A DNA stretch of 5,821 nt from Sulfurimonas sp. (GTDB lineage Bacteria; Campylobacterota; Campylobacteria; Campylobacterales; Sulfurimonadaceae), in contig JAQIBW010000164.1 of assembly GCA_027858865.1 (NCBI GenBank), forward strand, positions 1 through 5,821, in the 5' to 3' direction. Each line of letters opens with the position of its first letter. Position 1 is the stretch's first letter. The position numbers and the translations under genes were made by a program. This document shows positions 1 to 5,410 of the stretch, piece by piece. Under the pieces are notes generated by a model that made no database searches, was not told the DNA's origin, and saw nothing but the letters and a program-made list of their open reading frames with translations.

Positions 1-537
1 GATGAAAGTATGAGTGATGGTGAATATAATATTCGTATAAATAATAAACAAGTAATGCAGAGGATAAAAGATGGTGAGTATATGGTTTTTAATCTAAAAC
101 CTCAAGCTATGACTATTTCTGCTACAAAAAAACAGATTCAAGAAAGAGTACTTAAACTAGATTTGAAATCAGGATATATTTATTATCTTAAAATCAAAGA
201 CAATCAAGAAGGTAGTACATTTGATTTTGTAAAAGTTAATAACTCTTTAGCTTCAGAAGAGATAGCAAAGACTGGACTTGCTGGTTCATCTGAAGAATCA
301 CAAGATAATATTATTACAGAGTTTGTAAACCCTAAAGAAACTGACTCTATGGAAGTTATACCAACAGCTGCTCCTGCAGCTGTAGCACCAGTTGTTATTC
401 CTAAAGCTTCTACTCCTGCACCTGCTGCTCCAATGTCAAAAACTGATGAGATTATGAAAGCATACGGCTTGAAAGAGAAAGGTATTATTAGTGACGAAGA
501 GTTTAAATCTCTAAAGACTAATATACTTAACAAGTAA
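1..537 (+). CDS. DUF2846-like protein with C-terminal SHOCT motif (5' end outside window)
   Basis: The frame is open to the left edge, so the gene is probably cut by the window. An in-frame ATG at 10 exists but has no convincing ribosome binding site. A start there would also remove the first beta strand and any export signal expected of DUF2846-type proteins. Counting from that ATG, residues 1-65 resemble the DUF2846 core, with short strands around IRINNK, GEYMVFNLKP and SGYIYYLKI. Residues 115-142 are an Ala/Pro/Val-rich linker. Residues 145-175 form a SHOCT-type short helical pair (LKEKGIISDEEFKSLKTNIL), a motif often found at the C-termini of oligomerising or membrane-linked bacterial proteins. 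The stop lies 4 nt before moaA, so the two are probably cotranscribed, but nothing links this protein to molybdopterin synthesis. It is possibly a lipoprotein or envelope protein; the signal peptide would lie outside the window. The SHOCT call is fairly firm and DUF2846 is moderate. Confidence 0.72.
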   Translation, partial: DESMSDGEYNIRINNKQVMQRIKDGEYMVFNLKPQAMTISATKKQIQERVLKLDLKSGYIYYLKIKDNQEGSTFDFVKVNNSLASEEIAKTGLAGSSEESQDNIITEFVNPKETDSMEVIPTAAPAAVAPVVIPKASTPAPAAPMSKTDEIMKAYGLKEKGIISDEEFKSLKTNILNK

Positions 538-541
538 AACT

Positions 542-1507
542 ATGTTAATAGACAGCTACGATAGAGTTGTTGACTATCTAAGAGTTTCAGTGACAGAACG
601 CTGTAACTTTAGATGTCAATACTGTATGCCTGAGAAACCTTTTTCTTGGGTTCCAAAAGAAAATCTACTCAGCTTTGAAGAACTTTTTGAGTTTATGAAA
701 ATAGCTATAGATGAAGGTGTGAATAAAATCCGTATAACGGGCGGCGAACCACTTTTAAGAGAAGATTTAGATAAATTTATCAAAATGATTTATGACTATA
801 AAAATGATGTAGATCTTGCAATGACTACAAATGCATTTTTACTTAAAGGCACTGCACAAAGACTAAAAGATGCTGGGCTTAAACGTATAAATGTAAGTAT
901 AGATACTCTTAAACCTGAAGTTGCACAGCAAATTGCACAAAAAGATGTTTTAAAAAATGTACTTGCAGGTGTAGATGAAGCTCTAAAGGTTGGACTAAAA
1001 GTTAAAGTTAACATGGTTCCTATGAAGAGTGTAAATGCAGATGAAATCATAGATGTTTTAGAGTACTGCAAGGAACGTAATATGAGTATTCGTTTTATAG
1101 AGTATATGGAAAATTCTTTCGCAGCTAAAGAGATAAAGGGTATGAAGTCAAATGAGCTTTTAGAGATTTTAAATACTAAATACGAATTCAGTGATGATGG
1201 CTTTGATGGCTCTTCTCCTTCACATTACTACACTATGAAAGATGGCTATAGGTTTGGCATCATCGAACCTTACGAAGATGATTTTTGTAAGAAGTGTAAC
1301 CGCATAAGACTTACAGCAGAGGGTAACCTTATCCCATGTTTATATTTTGATGAGGCTATGAGCATATCTAAGGCTATTAAATCAGGCGATATCAAAGCTG
1401 CTGCAGAAGTGCTTAGAGAAGTTGTTAGAACGAAGCCTGAAAAAAATAGATGGGGTGGAGATGATGGAGAAATCTCTTCTCGTGCTTTTTATGAGACAGG
1501 TGGCTGA
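542..1507 (+). CDS. moaA: GTP 3',8-cyclase MoaA (molybdenum cofactor biosynthesis, radical SAM)
   Basis: Cytoplasmic radical SAM enzyme that converts GTP to (8S)-3',8-cyclo-7,8-dihydroGTP, which MoaC then turns into cyclic pyranopterin monophosphate, the first Moco intermediate. The 321-residue protein has the family's usual length. It carries the N-terminal radical SAM cluster motif C21-x3-C25-x2-C28 (RCNFRCQYCMP), the SAM-binding TGGEPLLRED at 66-75 and RFIEYME at 184-190. The MoaA-specific C-terminal 4Fe-4S ligands are C249-x2-C252-x13-C266, within FCKKCNRIRLT and IPCLY. It ends in Gly-Gly (ETGG), the conserved tail that inserts into the active site in MoaA. The ATG start lies 4 nt after the upstream stop, with only a poor Shine-Dalgarno (acaagtaaaac), so coupling to the upstream gene is likely. 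The TGA stop is followed immediately by the TTG start of queE in the same frame. All key residues are present. Confidence 0.97.
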   Translation: MLIDSYDRVVDYLRVSVTERCNFRCQYCMPEKPFSWVPKENLLSFEELFEFMKIAIDEGVNKIRITGGEPLLREDLDKFIKMIYDYKNDVDLAMTTNAFLLKGTAQRLKDAGLKRINVSIDTLKPEVAQQIAQKDVLKNVLAGVDEALKVGLKVKVNMVPMKSVNADEIIDVLEYCKERNMSIRFIEYMENSFAAKEIKGMKSNELLEILNTKYEFSDDGFDGSSPSHYYTMKDGYRFGIIEPYEDDFCKKCNRIRLTAEGNLIPCLYFDEAMSISKAIKSGDIKAAAEVLREVVRTKPEKNRWGGDDGEISSRAFYETGG

Positions 1508-2269
1508 TTGTTATACCTTGTAGAGCATTTCTATAGTATCCAAGGTGAAGGTCGTTATACAGGTGTCCCATCCCTTTTCTTTCGTTTTGGTGGCTGTAAT
1601 ATGAAGTGCGAAGGTTTTGGGTGCGAAGAACTAGCATCTGATGGAACTAAAGTACTTGGATGCGACACTGTATATGCTGTAAATAAAGAATATTTCTCTT
1701 TTAACTGGAGTCCTATACAAAAGACGCACGAACTACTAAACGTCCTAGACCTTTACGAACTCCCACAAAAACCTGTAGATATAGTACTAACTGGTGGTGA
1801 ACCTCTTATATATGCAAATGAAGAAATATTTGTAGAGTTCTTGGAAAAACTTCATAAATATGGTCATAAAATAACTTTTGAAACAAATGCTTCAATTGCG
1901 GTAGATTTTGAAAAATATCCTATTTATAAAGAGTGTATATTCGCTCTCTCGGTAAAACTCTCAAACTCGAATGAACCATTTAGAAAAAGAGTCAATGGTG
2001 ATGTTATTTACTCTATAGCTTCAAATGCAAAAGGAGCTTTTTTTAAATTTTCCATAGATGCAGACTCTATTGACTTAGGTTTGGAAGAAGAGATATTTAA
2101 TATTACTCTGCACTCTCCAAAAACTGAGGTTTACTGTATGCCCCTTGGTGGAAACAAAGCTGAAGTAGAAGCAAATACAGAACCACTTATAGAGTTTTGT
2201 AAAGCTAAAGGTTATAATTTTTCTGATAGACTTCACATAAGAATCTGGGATCAAAATAAAGGAGTGTAG
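1508..2269 (+). CDS. queE: 7-carboxy-7-deazaguanine synthase QueE (radical SAM)
   Basis: Radical SAM enzyme that contracts 6-carboxy-5,6,7,8-tetrahydropterin, the QueD product, to 7-carboxy-7-deazaguanine on the way to preQ0 and queuosine. The 253-residue protein shows SIQGEGRYTG at 10-19, the first cluster cysteines C30-x3-C34, GCDT at 51-54 (third cysteine probably C52), TGGEPL at 95-100, FETN at 124-127, FALSVK at 145-150 and the C-terminal DRLHIRIWD at 240-248. The usual QueE motif has WCDT two residues after the second Cys. Here about 15 extra residues lie between them, giving C-x3-C-x17-C, with an additional C39 in the insert. I recall similar forms in Campylobacterota. The TTG start is forced: a stop codon precedes it directly, no other start codon occurs before the SIQGEG motif, and the first ATG falls inside the cluster motif. 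The SD is weak (gagacagg), so reinitiation after moaA is likely. Confidence 0.95.
   Translation: MLYLVEHFYSIQGEGRYTGVPSLFFRFGGCNMKCEGFGCEELASDGTKVLGCDTVYAVNKEYFSFNWSPIQKTHELLNVLDLYELPQKPVDIVLTGGEPLIYANEEIFVEFLEKLHKYGHKITFETNASIAVDFEKYPIYKECIFALSVKLSNSNEPFRKRVNGDVIYSIASNAKGAFFKFSIDADSIDLGLEEEIFNITLHSPKTEVYCMPLGGNKAEVEANTEPLIEFCKAKGYNFSDRLHIRIWDQNKGV
2258..2264 (+). promoter_or_regulatory. Ribosome binding site of queD
   Basis: AAAGGAG lies within the last codons of queE, 5 nt before the GTG at 2270. It is the strongest Shine-Dalgarno in the left block and supports GTG as the queD start even though it abuts the queE stop codon. Confidence 0.75.
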
Positions 2270-2851
2270 GTGATAATAAGAAAACTTTTTAAATTTGAAA
2301 ATGCTCATATTGTTCGTGGATGTTCTACTGTAAAGTGTAGAAGCTCTCTACATGGACACTCTTACAAAGTAGAACTTCTTTTTGAATCTAACTTTTTAGA
2401 TAATGGGCAAATGGTTTATGACTTTGGACTAATGAAGCAAAATATGAAAGCCTTAGTGGAGAGTTTTGATCATGGAGTCACTATTTGGAGTGGAGATGAT
2501 TGGCAATACATAGAGAGTATGAAAAAACATTCTGTTAGATGGGTAGAACTCCCAGTTTCTCCATCATGTGAGCAATTTTCACGTGTTATATTTGTTATGA
2601 TAGACAGACTTTTACAGCTAACAAATAGTGTAAATGGTGAAAAAGAAGTAAAACTAAACAGTGTTATAGTACACGAAACAGATACTGGCTATGCACAAGC
2701 TTTTAATTATGATGCTTACTCAAAAGATATGGGTTACATAGAACTAGACTCTATAATCTTTTCCGATGAAGTAAAAAAAAGCTGGACGGATAAAAAGTTA
2801 TGGGAAAGAGTTAAAAGAGGTGATAGTTTTAAAAATCCTACAAGTGTTTAG
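2270..2851 (+). CDS. queD: 6-carboxy-5,6,7,8-tetrahydropterin synthase QueD (PTPS family)
   Basis: Zinc enzyme of the 6-pyruvoyl-tetrahydropterin synthase fold that converts 7,8-dihydroneopterin triphosphate to 6-carboxy-tetrahydropterin, feeding QueE. Zinc ligands are H13 (FENAHIVR) and H28 and H30 (LHGHSY). The catalytic Cys is probably C23, five residues before H28. D67-H68 (SFDHGVTIW) complete the expected relay, and the HETDTGYA segment (135-142) supplies the Glu that binds the pterin. At 193 residues it is longer than the roughly 120-residue E. coli type, with an extended middle and C-terminus. The spacing C-x4-HGH lies between that of classical QueD (C-x3-HGH) and animal-type PTPS (C-x5-HGH). 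The GTG start directly follows the queE TAG and has a good SD, while the first internal ATG (residue 48) lies beyond the zinc site. Function as QueD rather than another PTPS is inferred mainly from linkage to queE. Confidence 0.9.
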   Translation: MIIRKLFKFENAHIVRGCSTVKCRSSLHGHSYKVELLFESNFLDNGQMVYDFGLMKQNMKALVESFDHGVTIWSGDDWQYIESMKKHSVRWVELPVSPSCEQFSRVIFVMIDRLLQLTNSVNGEKEVKLNSVIVHETDTGYAQAFNYDAYSKDMGYIELDSIIFSDEVKKSWTDKKLWERVKRGDSFKNPTSV

Positions 2852-2890
2852 TGGTTTTTTCTTCTGCGTTATAAGTTAGATTGCTTCGTT

Positions 2891-2915
2891 CCTCGCAATG
2901 ACGGAAACAGTGACT
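2891..2915 (+). repeat. Direct repeat, copy 1 (25 bp)
   Basis: First copy of an exact 25-bp repeat beginning CCTCGCAATGACGG and ending CAGTGACT. It overlaps the left arm of the composite element. With the following 17 bp it forms a 42-bp unit. Confidence 0.9.
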
Positions 2916-2922
2916 TGGAAGT

Positions 2923-2936
2923 GAGGCTTCAGCCTC
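2923..2936 (+). repeat. Small inverted repeat (hairpin)
   Basis: GAGGCT-TC-AGCCTC is a perfect 6-bp inverted repeat with a 2-nt centre. As RNA it would form a 5-bp stem with a UUCA loop, extendable outward by a G-U and a G-C pair. No T-run follows, so it is not an intrinsic terminator. Confidence 0.6.
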
Positions 2937-2957
2937 GCAATGACGGAAACAGTGACT
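2933..2957 (+). repeat. Direct repeat, copy 2 (25 bp)
   Basis: Second exact copy of the 25-bp repeat, offset 42 bp from copy 1. After it the sequence diverges into the small hairpin at 2959-2975 and the right arm. Confidence 0.9.
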
Positions 2958-2958
2958 A

Positions 2959-2975
2959 TGACGGTGCGTCCGTCA
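2959..2975 (+). repeat. Small inverted repeat (hairpin)
   Basis: TGACGG-TGCGT-CCGTCA is a perfect 6-bp stem with a 5-nt loop. It competes with a second possible pairing of AGTGAC (2951-2956) with GTCACT (2972-2977). No T-run follows it on either strand. Confidence 0.6.
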
Positions 2976-3011
2976 CTGCGAGCGAAGTTTGGCAGTCTAG
3001 TTGTTCTTTGC

Positions 3012-4229
3012 TTAGCTTACTAAATTCATCTTTTTTTCACTTGTAAAGCAAAATCTAATAGGCATAACTTTTACGATATCCCCAGATGCTATGAATTCAA
3101 CACCTTCATCTACCATGATATAAGAGTTTGAAGAAGCAAGTGGAGATACCATCCCTGGTGCAAACTTCTTACATGGCTCAAAACTACTTCCATTAAAACT
3201 TCCTGGGACTAAAGTTATACGACCTTTTTTAAGTTTATAATCATTTTTCATCTTTGTCTCGATTGGATTGATGAACTTTTCATTTATACCACTTAGTGCC
3301 AAGATTATACTTTGTCCAAAAAGTTCAAAGTTTAGTGCCGCTGCCATAGGATTTCCAGGAAGATTTAGAACTAGTGTGTCATTGATCTTCCCAAATGTAG
3401 TCGGTTTACCAGGTTTTATCTCAACCTTGTCAAAGTAAGTCTTCATATCAAATGCGCCAAATGCTTCTTTTGTAAAATCTGCATCTCCAACACTTACACC
3501 GCCAGATGTAATGATAAGATCACTATTTAAGGCACTTTTTACATGTGCTTTTAAATCTTCTAAAGTATCTTGTGCCGTACCGATGAAATCAACTTCGCAT
3601 GAAAGTTCTTCTGAGCGTGATAACAGAGTAGGAGTATTTGTGTTGTAGAGTTGATATGCATCTTCAACACTTTCAAAATGCATCTTAAGTTCACTTCCAG
3701 ATGCAAAGAGTGCAACATGAGGTTTTTTATAAACTTTTATATGACTAATACCCTGAGATGCAAGAAGAGTTATTTGGTGAGCTTGTAGTTTTTGTCCACT
3801 TTTTAAAAGAGCCTCACCTTTTTTAATATCTTCACCACAAAGACGAATATGTCTCCCCTTTACTAAATCATTTGGCAGTGTTACACCCTTGTCACATTCA
3901 GTTGTATCTTCAACTGGAACTATACATTCACAACCATCAGGAATCTTAGCTCCTGTCATTATTTTTATACCTTTAGTAGATGCAAGAACTTCATTTGAAT
4001 TATCTCCGGCAAAGATAGTATGAGTTACGTTTACGCAGTTTCCAGCGTCTGAAACTTTTACAGCATAACCATCCATAGCAGAGTTGTCATATGGTGGTAG
4101 ATTATGAGTTGCACATATATCTTCAGCAAGTATAGAGCCTAAAGCTTGCTCAATTGGTAATATTTTTAATGATTTTTTTGTTGTGTTTTTGTATATAAGT
4201 TCTAGTGCTTCAAGTATTGTAACAGCCAT
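3012..4229 (-). CDS. moeA: Molybdopterin molybdenumtransferase MoeA
   Basis: Cytoplasmic enzyme that inserts molybdate into adenylated molybdopterin, the late step of Moco synthesis. The chosen start gives 405 residues, close to the roughly 411 of E. coli MoeA. Motifs in order: LPPYDNSAMDGYAVK at 44-58, MTGAKIPDG at 91-99, CGEDIKKGEAL at 131-141, the MoCF/MogA-like domain with SGSEL (177-181) and TSGGVSVGDADF (241-252), KPGKPTTFG (272-280) and NLPGNPMAA (289-297). A C-terminal beta-barrel domain IV spans roughly 325-405. A longer reading from an ATG at 4268 adds 13 residues (MLKYYNKLNKRRD), but it would overlap the start of the divergent gene and leave no room for a promoter. The ATG at 4229 begins MAVTILEALELI, as expected for the family, and has a purine-rich AAGAAGAG upstream. 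It is convergent with queD and shares the Moco pathway with moaA. All conserved motifs look intact. Confidence 0.96.
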   Translation of the reverse strand: MAVTILEALELIYKNTTKKSLKILPIEQALGSILAEDICATHNLPPYDNSAMDGYAVKVSDAGNCVNVTHTIFAGDNSNEVLASTKGIKIMTGAKIPDGCECIVPVEDTTECDKGVTLPNDLVKGRHIRLCGEDIKKGEALLKSGQKLQAHQITLLASQGISHIKVYKKPHVALFASGSELKMHFESVEDAYQLYNTNTPTLLSRSEELSCEVDFIGTAQDTLEDLKAHVKSALNSDLIITSGGVSVGDADFTKEAFGAFDMKTYFDKVEIKPGKPTTFGKINDTLVLNLPGNPMAAALNFELFGQSIILALSGINEKFINPIETKMKNDYKLKKGRITLVPGSFNGSSFEPCKKFAPGMVSPLASSNSYIMVDEGVEFIASGDIVKVMPIRFCFTSEKKMNLVS

Positions 4230-4231
4230 GT

Positions 4232-4239
4232 CTCTTCTT
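4232..4239 (-). promoter_or_regulatory. Likely ribosome binding site of moeA (decides the start)
   Basis: On the minus strand AAGAAGAG ends 2 nt before the ATG at 4229, with AAGAAG at a usable spacing. No comparable site precedes the alternative ATG at 4268, so this favours the shorter 405-residue MoeA. Confidence 0.45.
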
Positions 4240-4250
4240 TTATTTAGTTT

Positions 4251-4256
4251 ATTGTA
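4251..4256 (-). promoter_or_regulatory. Possible -10 box for moeA
   Basis: TACAAT on the minus strand, preceded by TAC, would place the transcript start near 4244 and give a leader of about 15 nt to the moeA ATG at 4229. No clear -35 is seen, as is common in Campylobacterota. Only the position and the near-consensus match support it. Confidence 0.3.
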
Positions 4257-4266
4257 GTATTTCAGC

Positions 4267-4674
4267 ATGAATGAAATGTATGATATGAGTATTGTAACAC
4301 ATAACTATGGTGTTATTGGAATTTTAGGAACGATTTTTATCAATATTTTGATGCTTGTAAGAGCGACAGATATTAATAAATATACAAGAGCTATGACAAT
4401 ATTTATGCCTATAGGAATGACAGCTATAGGTGCTGTTATATTTACAGGTATTGTAATGATGGCAGCTAAGCATCTAGACTTTACTATAGAAAATATAGCG
4501 ATGATTATATTTGCAATCGTATTGATTGTTCTAGAGAATAAAAGATCAAAAAAATTACAACTTTTGGATAAAAAACAAGAAGATGCTTTAGCTATTCATA
4601 GAATAGATGCGTATAAAATATTTACGATAGAGATTTTAATGATTTTATCAATCTCAATTTGGATGTGGATTTGA
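4267..4674 (+). CDS. Uncharacterised small integral membrane protein
   Basis: I do not recognise this 135-residue protein. It shows four hydrophobic segments at about 14-32, 43-67, 74-90 and 118-135. A charged Lys-rich stretch between the last two (NKRSKKLQLLDKKQED, 91-106) probably lies in the cytoplasm. Possible functional polar residues in or next to the membrane are H12-N13 at the start of segment 1 and H69 after segment 2. It ends abruptly in IWMWI. Several in-frame ATGs (4267, 4276, 4285) compete as starts and none has a good SD. The first is used here, while the one at 4285 (MSIVTHNYG) would be equally compatible with the membrane segments. The stop overlaps the rsmE start in TTGA, so the two are probably cotranscribed and coupled. 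Continuous membrane-protein composition and the tight junction argue that it is a real gene. Any role, for instance in haem or metal handling by the His residues, would be a guess. Confidence 0.8.
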   Translation: MNEMYDMSIVTHNYGVIGILGTIFINILMLVRATDINKYTRAMTIFMPIGMTAIGAVIFTGIVMMAAKHLDFTIENIAMIIFAIVLIVLENKRSKKLQLLDKKQEDALAIHRIDAYKIFTIEILMILSISIWMWI

Positions 4675-5342
4675 TCTATATACTTCATGATGAGGCTTCA
4701 AATGAGAGGCTTAACATAAAGGGAGAGCTTCACAAGTATCTTGTGAAAGTTCGTCGTCACAGCGAGGGAGATGAACTTTTTTTTAGAAATAGAGATGATA
4801 TAAAAATGCTAAATAAATATAAAGTTTTAAGTGTCCAACCAAGAGTTATGGAACTTGAACTAATATCATCAAAAAAAGAAGTTACTCAGAGTAAAAAGTC
4901 TCTACACATTGCTTGGTGTGTAATTGATATAAAATCAGTAGAGAAAGTTTTAGCATCTCTAAATGAGATTGGAGTTGAGAAAATTTCTTTTATATACTGC
5001 GATAGAAGTCAAAAAAATATCAAGTTAGATTTTAAAAGATTTGAGAGAATTCTTGAAGCTTCGATGCAACAGTGTGGACGCAGTTCATATATGAAGTTTG
5101 ATACATACAAAAGCATCAAAGAGTTTATAACCGAGTTTGAAGATGTTAAAGTTTTTGACTTTTGTGACAATATCTTAGACTCAGATGCTGATTTTAAAAG
5201 AGTTCTAATCGGATGTGAAGGTGGTTTTTCACAAGATGAGAAGGAACTGTTGGCGGAAAAAGAAAACTTTAGACTTGATACTCCAATGGTTCTGAGGTCT
5301 GAAAGTGCTGTTATGGCAGTTGCCAGTAAAATACTTCTGTAG
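4671..5342 (+). CDS. rsmE: 16S rRNA (uracil1498-N3)-methyltransferase RsmE
   Basis: SPOUT-class methyltransferase that uses SAM to make m3U1498 in 16S rRNA at the decoding region. From the chosen start it has 223 residues. An N-terminal PUA-like domain (about 1-70) contains HKYLVKVRRHSEGDEL (21-36). The C-terminal trefoil-knot domain shows EASMQQCGRSS (129-139), the SAM-binding VLIGCEGGFS (178-187, where most homologues have GPEGGFS) and LRSESAVMAV (208-217), matching the RTETA signature. The start is uncertain: the frame is open back to TTG 4659, with GTG 4665 also possible. TTG 4671 gives MIYILHDEAS, which lines up best with the family's M-x-F-x-Y-H opening and overlaps the upstream stop as TTGA. 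It is short for the family (about 240) but complete. A weak terminator and the next gene's promoter follow. Confidence 0.93.
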   Translation: MIYILHDEASNERLNIKGELHKYLVKVRRHSEGDELFFRNRDDIKMLNKYKVLSVQPRVMELELISSKKEVTQSKKSLHIAWCVIDIKSVEKVLASLNEIGVEKISFIYCDRSQKNIKLDFKRFERILEASMQQCGRSSYMKFDTYKSIKEFITEFEDVKVFDFCDNILDSDADFKRVLIGCEGGFSQDEKELLAEKENFRLDTPMVLRSESAVMAVASKILL

Positions 5343-5347
5343 TCAAT

Positions 5348-5370
5348 AAAAGTAATTCAAATTACTTTTT
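5348..5370 (+). terminator. Weak intrinsic terminator after rsmE
   Basis: A perfect 10-bp inverted repeat, AAAAGTAATT / AATTACTTTT around CA, runs into a five-T stretch (5366-5370), starting 5 nt after the rsmE stop. The stem has a single G-C pair, so termination may be inefficient. Confidence 0.5.
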
Positions 5371-5373
5371 GAT

Positions 5374-5379
5374 TATAAT
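5374..5379 (+). promoter_or_regulatory. -10 box of the promoter for the last gene
   Basis: A perfect TATAAT is preceded by a T-run (ACTTTTTGAT), the arrangement typical of housekeeping promoters in Campylobacter relatives, which often lack a -35 box. It implies a transcript start near 5386 and a leader of about 25 nt before the ATG at 5411. The T-run is shared with the rsmE terminator. Confidence 0.65.
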
Positions 5380-5399
5380 AAGTTTCAACGAGTTTACAT

Positions 5400-5405
5400 A
5401 AGGAA
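5400..5405 (+). promoter_or_regulatory. Ribosome binding site of the last gene
   Basis: AAGGAA stands 5 nt before the ATG at 5411 and fixes that start. Confidence 0.75.
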
Positions 5406-5410
5406 ATATT

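Larger units (their letters stand above)
2877..2999. repeat. Composite palindromic (MITE/REP-like) intergenic element
   Basis: The 123-bp stretch between convergent queD and moeA has imperfect inverted ends. The left arm (2877-2904) and the reverse complement of the right arm (2970-2999) share TAGAYTGC, TTCG and TCGCARTGACGG in the same order, with small indels. Hand count gives 64 G/C of 123, well above the AT-rich genes around it. The consensus resembles the GTCATTGCGAG-type palindromes that I recall scattered between genes in many unrelated bacteria. No open reading frame of note and no transposase are present. It could be a non-autonomous mobile repeat or fold into an mRNA hairpin that protects the 3' ends of the two convergent transcripts. 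The identity is by pattern only. Confidence 0.75.

Noticed and set aside
204..533. Minus-strand open frame of 109 codons
   Set aside because: It lies opposite the SHOCT protein, is a low-complexity Ala/Gly/Ser product of the Pro/Ala-rich linker, and has no family resemblance.
796..1071. Minus-strand open frame inside moaA
   Set aside because: It is antisense to a clearly functional MoaA and its translation resembles no protein. The same holds for the minus-strand frames at 1425-1637 and 2075-2308.
2831..2860. Possible intrinsic terminator for queD (AAAAATCC pairing with GGTTTTTT)
   Set aside because: The pairing needs a bulge or wobble, has few G-C pairs and a long loop inside the last codons of queD. 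Not strong enough to annotate.
2891..2957. Possible CRISPR-like or tandem array from the two 25-bp repeats
   Set aside because: Only two copies with a 17-bp gap; the repeats are embedded in inverted arms and no cas genes are nearby. A duplicated palindromic element explains it better.
4230..4268. MoeA start at ATG 4268 (13 extra residues)
   Set aside because: The extra residues do not look like the family N-terminus, they overlap the divergent gene's start, and a better ribosome binding site precedes the ATG at 4229.
4659..4670. RsmE start at TTG 4659 or GTG 4665
   Set aside because: These add up to four residues not needed by the family. TTG 4671 matches the typical N-terminus and overlaps the upstream stop. 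The choice is not certain.
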